NCBI GenBank assembly: GCA_001725215.1
Contig: MEFT01000136.1
Coordinates: forward strand, 1-5,087
From: Clostridium sp. SCN 57-10
Lineage (GTDB): Bacteria > Bacillota > Clostridia > Oscillospirales > Butyricicoccaceae
Reading direction: 5' to 3'
Length of the DNA: 5,087 bases
Shown here piece after piece: positions 1 through 5,087 of the stretch; position 1 is the first letter of the stretch; the number at the start of each line of letters is the position of its first letter. Position numbers and translations under genes: made by a program. The notes beneath the pieces were generated by a model. It was not told the DNA's origin, searched no databases, and saw only the letters and a program-made list of their open reading frames with translations.

Positions 1-312
1 TACGACGACTTCGCCAAGCTTGAGCTGACGGTCGCGCGTGTGCTCACCTGCGAGCCGGTGCCTAAGTCGTCAAAGCTGCTGCGCTTTACGCTCGACCTAG
101 GCTATGAAACGCGCCAGATTCTGTCCGGCATCGCCAAGTGGTATAAGCCGGAGGATTTGATCGGGCACAACGTCGTCATCGTTTCTAACCTCAAGCCGCG
201 CAAAATGATGGGGTATGAGAGCAACGGCATGATTCTGTCTGCCACCTGCGCCGAAGACGATGTACGCGTCATGTTCGCCGACCACGCCGTACCGGGTGCG
301 CATCTCTCGTGA
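1..312 (+). CDS. metG: Methionyl-tRNA synthetase, C-terminal tRNA-binding domain (3' end of gene)
   Basis: The reading frame is open from the first base and ends at TGA 310-312, giving the last 103 residues of a longer protein. It matches the OB-fold tRNA-binding domain (EMAPII/Trbp111 type) appended to many bacterial MetRS enzymes. Diagnostic stretches are the opening DDFAKLELTVARV, then QILSGIAKWYKPEDLIG, then VVIVSNLKPRKMMGYESNGM. In the family this domain helps dimerisation and binds tRNA non-specifically, assisting charging of tRNA-Met in the cytosol. The catalytic Rossmann domain and anticodon-binding domain would lie upstream, outside the window. A free-standing Trbp111/CsaA protein is the alternative, but the immediate tatD neighbour is typical of metG in Firmicutes. 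The stop overlaps the tatD start (TGATG), so the two are probably translationally coupled. Confidence 0.9.
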   Translation, partial: YDDFAKLELTVARVLTCEPVPKSSKLLRFTLDLGYETRQILSGIAKWYKPEDLIGHNVVIVSNLKPRKMMGYESNGMILSATCAEDDVRVMFADHAVPGAHLS

Positions 313-1082
313 TGCTGTTTGACTCCCACGCGCATTATGACGATGCGCGCTTTAACGAAGACCGCGACGCCGTTCTGACCTCGCTTGCGGCGCACGGCGT
401 CGGCTATGTTGCAAATATCGGCGCCGATATGCAAAGCTCGCGCGCCGTCGCGGCGCTTGCCGCGCGTTACGACTTCTGCTATGCCGCCGTCGGCGTTCAT
501 CCGCACGACGCAAAGCATTTTCGCGAGCGCGACTGTGCCGAGCTTGCCGCGCTGCTCAAGCAGCCGCGCGTCACGGCGCTCGGCGAAATCGGACTTGACT
601 ATCACTACGACTTGTCGGAGCGCGACGTGCAGCGCCGCGTGTTCACACGGCAGATGGAGCTGGCGCGCGCGCTGCGCGTGCCCGTCGTCATTCACGAGCG
701 CGAGGCACTTTGCGACACGCTTTCGGTGCTGCGCGCCTTCCCCGAGGTAACGGGCGTGCTCCACTGCTTTTCGGGCAGTGTGGAAACGGCGCGCGAGGTG
801 CTCTCGCTCGGCTATATGATCGCGTTCGGCGGTGTCATCACGTTTAAAAACGCACGCCGCTCGCTTGATGCAGCACGCTATGTACCCGACGACCGCCTGC
901 TGCTCGAAACCGACTGCCCTTACCTTGCACCCGAGCCTTGCCGCGGGCAACGCAACGATTCCAAGCTGATGCACCACACGGCCGAGCGGCTTGCTGAGCT
1001 GCGCGGCGTGCCTTTCGCGCACATCGCGCGCGTGACGACCGAAAACGCGCTGCGCTTCTATGCAACCACGGAAAGGAGCTGA
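312..1082 (+). CDS. tatD: TatD family metal-dependent DNase/hydrolase
   Basis: This is a 256-residue protein, normal length for TatD. TatD proteins are cytosolic TIM-barrel hydrolases of the amidohydrolase superfamily with metal-dependent DNase/exonuclease activity. Visible metal-site motifs are DSHAHYD (H6, H8), GEIGLDYHYD (E92), VIHERE (H128), LHCFSG (H151) and LLETDCPYLAPEP (D201), followed by RGQRND, so the site looks intact. The ATG at 312 overlaps the metG TGA by one base. A GTG at 309 would add one residue, but ATG is preferred because the protein then starts MLFDSHAH. No strong ribosome binding site is seen, consistent with coupling to metG. In many Firmicutes tatD is followed by rnmV and ksgA; here a GNAT-CPBP gene follows after 4 bases. 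A physiological substrate cannot be assigned. Confidence 0.95.
   Translation: MLFDSHAHYDDARFNEDRDAVLTSLAAHGVGYVANIGADMQSSRAVAALAARYDFCYAAVGVHPHDAKHFRERDCAELAALLKQPRVTALGEIGLDYHYDLSERDVQRRVFTRQMELARALRVPVVIHEREALCDTLSVLRAFPEVTGVLHCFSGSVETAREVLSLGYMIAFGGVITFKNARRSLDAARYVPDDRLLLETDCPYLAPEPCRGQRNDSKLMHHTAERLAELRGVPFAHIARVTTENALRFYATTERS
1074..1078 (+). promoter_or_regulatory. Ribosome binding site that decides a TTG start
   Basis: AGGAG lies inside the last codons of tatD, eight bases before TTG 1087. No ATG or GTG occurs at a suitable distance. The in-frame ATG at 1060 lies upstream of this site, within tatD coding sequence, so TTG 1087 is the likelier start of the next gene. Confidence 0.75.
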
Positions 1083-1086
1083 TTGT

Positions 1087-2557
1087 TTGCAGCTGACCAA
1101 CGGCGACATTGTTTTGCGCGACCTTCTTCCGTCCGACGCGGACGATTTGCTGCGCTGGCAAATGACCGACACCGAATGGAAGCGATGGGACGCACCGTGG
1201 CGGCACACTTCGCCGCCCGACGAAACTCTTGTGCGCGCCCGCATCGCGGAGCGGCTGCGAACCCCTCCCGACGATGTGCGCACGCGCTTTGAGATCTGCC
1301 TCACAAACGGCGCGCACATCGGCTGGATGTCGACGGGGCATCTGACCGGCTTGGAGACACGCACCGCCATCGGCATTGACATCATCAAGCCGGAGGACCG
1401 GGGCGACGGACGCGGCGAGCGCGCTTTTACCACCTATATCCACTATCTGTTTTCCAACGGATTAACGGAGGTTTACACGCAAACGTGGTCGGGCAACCTG
1501 CCCATGGTCGGCCTAGCGGGCAAATGCGGTTTCACACTGTACGAGCGCACCCCCGGCGCGCACGAGGTGGACGGGCGGCTTTACGACCGTCTGATTTTCC
1601 GCCTGACGCCCGGCGATTTTTACAAACGATATGTGTTTGAAGCGCCCGTTTCGCTGCGGCGTGGCATGAATCGCGCCGGTTGGGCGCTGTTCGCCCTGAT
1701 GTTGACGGCACAGACCGCCGCAACGCTGCTCTCTCTGGCAGTGCAGGCGCTGTACCCCGCTCTGCTCGGCAGTGGCGACGGACTGCTTCTCATTTCAGCC
1801 GTGGCCAATTATCTGTTTGCCATTCCGGTATTCTGGCTCATTCTGCGGCGCGCGCCGATGCAAAAGGCCACCACGCATGAGCGGCCTTCTTCGTGGCAGC
1901 TTATCCGTTTATTTGTGCTGTGTGTCGCCGCAGCCTATTTCGGCAATCTGATCACCACGCTGCTGCTCTCGCTGTTCGGTTGGCTGCGCGGCAGCCCCGT
2001 GGGCGATTTGGTCGACGTGGTGATCGGCGGCTCGTCAACGCTGGCAACCGCCGTGTATGCTGGTCTGCTCGCGCCTATTATGGAGGAGCTTACCTTCCGT
2101 AAGCTGCTGCTCGAGCGGCTGCTCCCCTATGGCGAGCGCTTTGCCATCGTTTCCACGGCGCTTGCGTTTGGCCTGTTTCACGGTAATTTTTCTCAGTTTG
2201 TCTACGCGTTTTTGCTCGGTCTTATCCTCGCCTACACCGTCGTGCGCTACGGCACGGTGAAATACGCCATTTTGCTGCACATGTGTTTTAATCTGCTGGG
2301 TGGCATTCTTATGCCCTATGTGGCGGGCAGCTCAAACCCCGCGCTGGTTGCGGCGGCCGGAACCGCCTTCGCGCGTCCCGACACGCGCAGCATGACCTGC
2401 GAGCAGACGCAGCGCCTGATCATCCGCAGCGGCGGACGCGGGCGCCATGCCGCTCTCCGAGCGCCAGAAAGCGCAGATGCGCCTGCGCTCGCCCGGCTGG
2501 ATCGCGTCGGTCGCGGTGTCCGGGCTGCTTATGGTCTATGTTTTATTTACGCTATAA
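1087..2557 (+). CDS. GNAT acetyltransferase fused to CPBP intramembrane protease, frameshifted near the 3' end
   Basis: From TTG 1087, residues 1-178 form a GNAT N-acetyltransferase: LTNGDIVLRDLLPSDADDLL at the start, the acetyl-CoA loop RGDGRG (105-110), NLPMVGLAGKCGF (137-149). From FYKRYV (about 178) begins a polytopic CPBP (Abi/CAAX-protease-like) domain. It has hydrophobic segments near 198-220, 232-256 and 274-300, then EELTFR (E333, E334, R338), FGLFH (F361, H365) and HMCFN (H398, N402), the three catalytic motifs. The raw frame runs on to 2772 as low-complexity residues, through the terminator and into the opposing gene. A shift near 2424 instead gives RQKAQMRLRSPGW, a last helix (IASVAVSGLLMVYVLF) and TAA at 2555-2557. 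The corrected protein would have 489 residues. Substrates are unknown; CPBP proteins may act in prenyl-protein processing, bacteriocin immunity or signalling. The catalytic motifs precede the shift, so activity may survive. The frameshift could be real or an assembly error. Confidence 0.8.
2420..2446 (+). other. Probable one-base insertion (frameshift site)
   Basis: The C-terminal helix frame has a TGA at 2417-2419, so the switch must lie downstream of it. Removing one C from the CC at 2424-2425 gives LIIAAADAGAMPLSERQKAQ in one frame up to the final helix and the TAA at 2555. Without the change the frame fills with Arg/Gly/Ala-rich sequence. The exact base is inferred by plausibility, not by comparison with a homologue. 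Confidence 0.65.
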
Positions 2558-2560
2558 CAA

Positions 2561-2608
2561 GAAAGCCTCCCTGCGTGCCGAATATGTTCGGCGCGCAGGG
2601 AGGCTTTC
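2561..2608. terminator. Bidirectional intrinsic terminator between convergent genes
   Basis: A 22-base-pair stem pairs 2561-2582 with 2587-2608 around a TATG loop. All pairs are Watson-Crick except one G-T at 2576/2593. It starts 3 bases after the corrected stop of the rightward fusion gene (2557) and ends 3 bases before the stop of the leftward hydrolase (2612). The arms begin GAAAGCCTCCC and end GGGAGGCTTTC. Moderately T-rich flanks follow on each strand (ATTAATTTTG rightward, TTGTTATAG leftward). The flanks are not long T-runs, so efficiency is uncertain, but position and symmetry favour a shared terminator. Confidence 0.85.
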
Positions 2609-2611
2609 GCA

Positions 2612-3406
2612 TTAATTTTGATCTGTGCATCGCGGCCGCTTCGTCAGCCTGTCGGACACTGTCTTGCGTCCCTCCGCGCCAAAAGACAGCCCGGCGGGTT
2701 GGTAATCATACACCAGCAGCTCTTCCGTGTGACGCGAAAGCTCGGCGATCACCTCTCCATTTTCATGAATGACGGCCGTCGGCGCGGTCTGGTGGTATGA
2801 CGCGTCATTGACCGATATCACGGTGCAGACATTTTCCACCGCTCGTGTCCGCAAATGCGCCTTAATCAGCTCATAGCGCGCGAGGTCGTCGATCTCGGAT
2901 ACGTCGTTAAACATGACGAGGACAACTTTTGCTTTCTCGCGATACAGCTCTCTGAAATACTCCGGGAAGCGAACCTCAAAGCAAATACGTACGCCGACGG
3001 TAACTCCGTCTATCGTCCAAACGCCGCCAGGGCTTCCATCCGAGAAGTTGTCCCTATCCCATCCCCAAAGCGCGCGCTTATGATAAAGCTCGCATTCTCT
3101 CTGATTGGGCGAAAACAAAATGGCGCTGTTATGGTATTCGCCATGCTTCCTTGTCACGCTGCCGACGAGCAGATAAATGCCGTATTGAGCGGACAGCTGC
3201 TGCAGCTTGGCAAAACAAGCCTCAAGCGCTTGCATGTCAACCTGAGAAGAACTTTTACCTCCCTTGGGGTAGCCGGTCAGCGCGCACTCGGGGAAAACGA
3301 GCAGCCTTACGGATTGTTCCGCCGCTCGTGAGACGCCTCTCTGTATCGCTTCCATATTGCTTGGGATATCATCTGTTACAACAAACGAATATGCGCCGAT
3401 CTTCAC
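2612..3406 (-). CDS. Carbon-nitrogen hydrolase (nitrilase superfamily)
   Basis: This 264-residue protein has the full Glu-Lys-Cys triad of the nitrilase superfamily: E40 in LLVFPECALTGYP, K110 in YHKRALWGWDRDNFSDG and C142 in GVRICFEVRFPE. The later stretch HLRTRAVENVCTVISVN matches the conserved RAxEN region. Family members hydrolyse amides or nitriles of small metabolites in the cytosol; nothing here fixes the substrate. The GTG at 3406 is preferred because AGGGGG lies 7 bases upstream and the protein then opens VKIGAYSF, typical of the family. A GTG at 3445 would add 13 unlikely residues (CEESAKHTGGGS). It lies 56 bases after the DnaD-like gene with no terminator between, so the two are probably cotranscribed. 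Sampled lines (2881-2940, 3001-3180) are about 52% GC, against 70% in the DnaD gene (3661-3720), and AGA/AGG arginine codons appear. This suggests a different origin. Confidence 0.92.
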   Translation of the reverse strand: MKIGAYSFVVTDDIPSNMEAIQRGVSRAAEQSVRLLVFPECALTGYPKGGKSSSQVDMQALEACFAKLQQLSAQYGIYLLVGSVTRKHGEYHNSAILFSPNQRECELYHKRALWGWDRDNFSDGSPGGVWTIDGVTVGVRICFEVRFPEYFRELYREKAKVVLVMFNDVSEIDDLARYELIKAHLRTRAVENVCTVISVNDASYHQTAPTAVIHENGEVIAELSRHTEELLVYDYQPAGLSFGAEGRKTVSDRLTKRPRCTDQN

Positions 3407-3413
3407 GCTACCA

Positions 3414-3419
3414 CCCCCT
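3414..3419 (-). promoter_or_regulatory. Ribosome binding site of the hydrolase
   Basis: On the minus strand AGGGGG sits 7 bases before GTG 3406. This supports the internal GTG over the upstream GTG at 3445, which has no comparable purine-rich site. Confidence 0.65.
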
Positions 3420-3462
3420 GTATGTTTTGCTGATTCTTCGCACACCCCATCAGGTACGGCGA

Positions 3463-4668
3463 TTATACCCCCACCGGCTCTCTGGTGCCCTTGCGCCGCG
3501 CTTCTTCGTCGCGGCAGGCGCGCTCAAAACAGTCGCACATGCTGCTGCCGATGTAGCCGCGGTCGCCACAGCGCAGGCAGTCGGGCTTGTCGGTCAGCCA
3601 GTCGGGCGGCAGGCCGCAGTCGCGCAGAATCTGTGCCTGCGTGGTGTAAAGCCGCTCTCGCTCGCGAAGCAGTGCGGACGCTCCCTCGCGGTCGCCTTGC
3701 GCTTCGGCGCGCGCCATTTTGGAAATGCACAGGTTCAGATCGCGTTCGGCACGCGCAAAGCGTCCGTCTCGTTCGCGCAGCTCCGCAAGCCGCCGCTCGC
3801 GCTCACGCTCGCGCTCAATTCGTTTTTTCTCGAACCGCTGCGTCACGGCAGCAAGCACCGTTTCGGCGCGCGGCGCGCTCTTTGCGGCGCCCGGACGGTC
3901 GAGCCGCTCGACCTCGTCGCGCGTGCCCAGTCCCTGATCGTGCCAGCTTTGCAGAATCTTATCCATATAGCGCCATTCGAGCTTGCCGCAGCGCGTCACC
4001 GTCTTGTCATAGGCAAGCGCCAAAAGCTCGTTCGCATAATCCGACGCAACCCACTTGTCCAGGTACTTCTGCTCGGTTTCCGAAGGCTTGCGGTCGTAAA
4101 TGCCGAGCAGGCGCAGGATCTGCCGTGTGCGCAGAGAACGCTCCTCCAGCATTTTGATGTGGCGCTCGATTTCGTCATATGTAGAAAGACCTTCGTCGGC
4201 CCATTTGTACGCGAATTTTTCCACATTACGCAGCGTCAGCATATTCTGCGCTCGGCAATGCTGAAAGAGCAGCATCATCGCCTCGGCGCTCATGCCGAGA
4301 TCGCTGTACATCGCGTGCAGCCGCCGCAGCTCGTCGATGCGCAGCACACGGCCAAACGCGCGGTCGGCGCAGTCGCAGATCGCTCGGAAGTGCGCATCCT
4401 GCCGGCGCGCAGTGGCAAGCTCTGCGGGCGCCATCTCCGGGTCTTCGCGCGGCGGTGGCTCGCTTGCGTCGGCCGCAAGCCCATAAAGAACGAGCAGGTC
4501 TGCCGCTTTTTTGGCGCGTGGCGCGTCGAGCCGCATCGCCTGAGCGGCTTTCGCAAGCGCCATTTTGCCGCCCTCTGCCACAAGGCAGGCGTAAAGCAGA
4601 GCGGCATCCGCGTCGCACGCCGCGACGAGTGCGCGCATCGCGTCGCGCCCCTCAAGCCGCATGGTCAA
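3463..4668 (-). CDS. DnaD-domain replication initiation protein with a DnaC/DnaI-like N-terminal zinc module at its C-terminus
   Basis: This 401-residue protein is related to DnaD/DnaB primosome proteins of Firmicutes, which remodel origin DNA and help load the replicative helicase. Residues about 1-68 look like a small winged-helix region (ALLYACLVAEGGKMALAKAA). Two DnaD-type repeats follow: about 102-177, with FAYKWADEGLSTYDEIERHI, and about 178-258, with YLDKWVASDYANELLALAYD and YMDKILQSWHDQGL. Residues 269-345 are charged coiled coil, with the run ERERERERR. Residues 354-385 hold a CX2CX10CXC motif (C364, C367, C378, C380) in LPPDWLTDKPDCLRCGDRGY, which resembles the N-terminal part of clostridial DnaC/DnaI loaders. 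The protein stops 17 residues later (GTREPVGV) with no Walker motifs. TTG 4668 is used because the G-run at 4680-4684 is 11 bases away; ATG 4662 is the alternative. It leads a two-gene unit with the hydrolase. Confidence 0.85.
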   Translation of the reverse strand: MTMRLEGRDAMRALVAACDADAALLYACLVAEGGKMALAKAAQAMRLDAPRAKKAADLLVLYGLAADASEPPPREDPEMAPAELATARRQDAHFRAICDCADRAFGRVLRIDELRRLHAMYSDLGMSAEAMMLLFQHCRAQNMLTLRNVEKFAYKWADEGLSTYDEIERHIKMLEERSLRTRQILRLLGIYDRKPSETEQKYLDKWVASDYANELLALAYDKTVTRCGKLEWRYMDKILQSWHDQGLGTRDEVERLDRPGAAKSAPRAETVLAAVTQRFEKKRIERERERERRLAELRERDGRFARAERDLNLCISKMARAEAQGDREGASALLRERERLYTTQAQILRDCGLPPDWLTDKPDCLRCGDRGYIGSSMCDCFERACRDEEARRKGTREPVGV

Positions 4669-4712
4669 GTTTTCCGTAGCCCCCGCCCCCCCTTGTCTTT
4701 TTCCGTTCTATT

Positions 4713-4741
4713 ATTATACATGATTCGGGGGTTGGGGTAAA
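4713..4741 (-). promoter_or_regulatory. Sigma-A-type promoter of the DnaD-like/hydrolase unit
   Basis: On the minus strand a perfect TATAAT (4718-4713) follows TTTACC (4741-4736, four of six matches to TTGACA) with a 17-base spacer. Transcription would begin near 4706, leaving a leader of about 40 bases before the start codon. Confidence 0.75.
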
Positions 4742-4808
4742 GAGCAATCGGCGGCACGCCAAGCGAGAATATTTGTTGAAAATTCGGATAGTTTTTTTCA
4801 AAATGCTG

Positions 4809-4817
4809 TGCTATACT
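4809..4817 (+). promoter_or_regulatory. Extended -10 promoter of the rightward gene
   Basis: TGCTATACT combines the TGN extension with a -10 differing from TATAAT at one base. No good -35 hexamer is found 16-18 bases upstream; that position is a T-run (4792-4798), as often tolerated with extended -10 promoters. The start would be near 4824, about 35 bases before ATG 4859. Confidence 0.6.
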
Positions 4818-4858
4818 TGATTTGTATGACAATTTTGCAGGATAAGGCAGGGAATACC

Positions 4859-5087
4859 ATGTCTCACATCGATTGCTTACTGTTTGGCGGCGGCGCCTCG
4901 GCGGCGTATGACCTCGAGCTGCTTTCCGCCTCCGTATTTGACCATATCCGTCTGGCCGTTTCCGCTTTTTGCGAAGGCGGGATTGCCGCAAGCTCCGCCA
5001 TCGCGCGCAGCGGTGTGACCCCGCTTCCGGGCGGCACGCTGCAGGCGGAGATTGATGCGCTTCTCGCGCGCAGCGAGGCGGAAACGC
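4859..5087 (+). CDS. Unrecognised protein, N-terminal 76 residues (gene continues past the window)
   Basis: ATG 4859 opens a frame without a stop to the window end. AAGGCAGGGA lies just upstream, with the GGGA ending 5 bases before the ATG, and a promoter lies about 45 bases upstream, so this is likely a real start. The visible protein begins MSHIDCLLFGGGASAAYDLE and continues with FDHIRLAVSAFCEGGIAASS and later VTPLPGGTLQAEIDALLARS. It is rich in Ala, Gly, Ser and Leu. It has no signal peptide, no evident membrane segment and no motif I can assign. The GGG run superficially recalls nucleotide-binding loops, but no consensus is met. Its base composition matches the high-GC neighbours. Family assignment needs the rest of the gene. 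Confidence 0.65.
   Translation, partial: MSHIDCLLFGGGASAAYDLELLSASVFDHIRLAVSAFCEGGIAASSAIARSGVTPLPGGTLQAEIDALLARSEAET

Larger units (their letters stand above)
4669..4858. other. Divergent intergenic promoter region
   Basis: These 190 bases separate the leftward DnaD-like gene from the rightward unrecognised gene. They hold a promoter for each direction, G/C runs (C5GC7 at 4680-4692 and GGGGGTTGGGG at 4727-4737), and an AT-rich stretch (4768-4837) with short inverted repeats. No coding frame, tRNA or hairpin terminator was found. Confidence 0.7.

Noticed and set aside
102..1433. Long minus-strand open frame (443 codons) opposite metG, tatD and the GNAT domain
   Set aside because: It is rich in Arg, Ala and His with no domain, and lies antisense to three genes with clear catalytic motifs. 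High GC makes such antisense frames common.
2447..2557. Separate 36-residue membrane peptide starting at ATG 2447
   Set aside because: Its frame extends upstream without a stop to 2420, and it supplies the missing last helix of the CPBP protein. No ribosome binding site precedes the ATG.
2558..2772. C-terminal extension of the CPBP gene in the raw frame
   Set aside because: It crosses a strong terminator and runs antisense into the hydrolase. It results from the apparent insertion near 2424.
3513..3580. DnaJ-type zinc finger
   Set aside because: Only one CX2C plus CXC pair is present, not the repeated CxxCxGxG of DnaJ. Context and spacing fit a DnaC/DnaI-like zinc module better.
4680..4737. 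G-quadruplex candidate in the G/C runs
   Set aside because: Each strand has only two adjacent G-runs, not the four needed for an intramolecular quadruplex. The run at 4680-4692 is more simply a ribosome binding region.
3151..4740. Long plus-strand open frame (529 codons) opposite the DnaD-like gene
   Set aside because: It is low-complexity Arg/Ala/Leu sequence, antisense to the DnaD-like protein and part of the hydrolase. It has no domain and no ribosome binding site.
4776..4804. Alternative rightward promoter TTGAAA - 17 bases - CAAAAT
   Set aside because: The -10 matches at four of six positions and lacks the first T. The extended TGCTATACT just downstream is much better.
4665..4991. Minus-strand open frame (108 codons) across the divergent promoter region
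   Set aside because: It covers both promoters and the start of the rightward gene, is Arg/Lys-rich, and has no recognisable domain.

Overview
The window looks like a piece of a high-GC Clostridia chromosome, probably Oscillospiraceae/Ruminococcaceae-like. This is an inference from a DnaD-domain primosome protein (a Firmicutes hallmark), the metG-tatD gene pair, a CPBP-family membrane protease, purine-rich ribosome binding sites with TTG and GTG starts, and about 63-70% GC in sampled 60-base lines of several genes. No rRNA, tRNA, CRISPR array or insertion sequence is visible.

Layout. A rightward cluster fills positions 1-2557. It holds the 3' end of metG (C-terminal tRNA-binding domain of methionyl-tRNA synthetase), tatD (metal-dependent DNase/hydrolase, start overlapping the metG stop by one base), and a GNAT acetyltransferase fused to a CPBP intramembrane protease. 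The fusion gene starts at a TTG with a good ribosome binding site and carries an apparent one-base insertion near 2424. Correcting it restores the last transmembrane helix and a stop just before a strong hairpin. That hairpin (2561-2608) lies between convergent genes and probably terminates both.

A leftward cluster runs from 4668 to 2612. First comes a DnaD-domain replication protein whose C-terminus looks like the coiled-coil/zinc N-terminal part of a DnaC/DnaI helicase loader, but with no AAA+ ATPase. It is followed by a carbon-nitrogen hydrolase (nitrilase superfamily) with clearly lower GC than its neighbours. A good promoter lies upstream at 4713-4741.

From 4669 to 4858 is a divergent promoter region. 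A rightward gene that I do not recognise begins at 4859 and runs off the window.

The rightward genes combine translation and nucleic-acid housekeeping with an accessory membrane enzyme, and the leftward genes combine replication initiation with a small-molecule amidase. The most notable points are the DnaD/DnaC-N chimera, the GNAT-CPBP fusion with its frameshift, and the composition change in the hydrolase exactly where the rest of a helicase loader would be expected.
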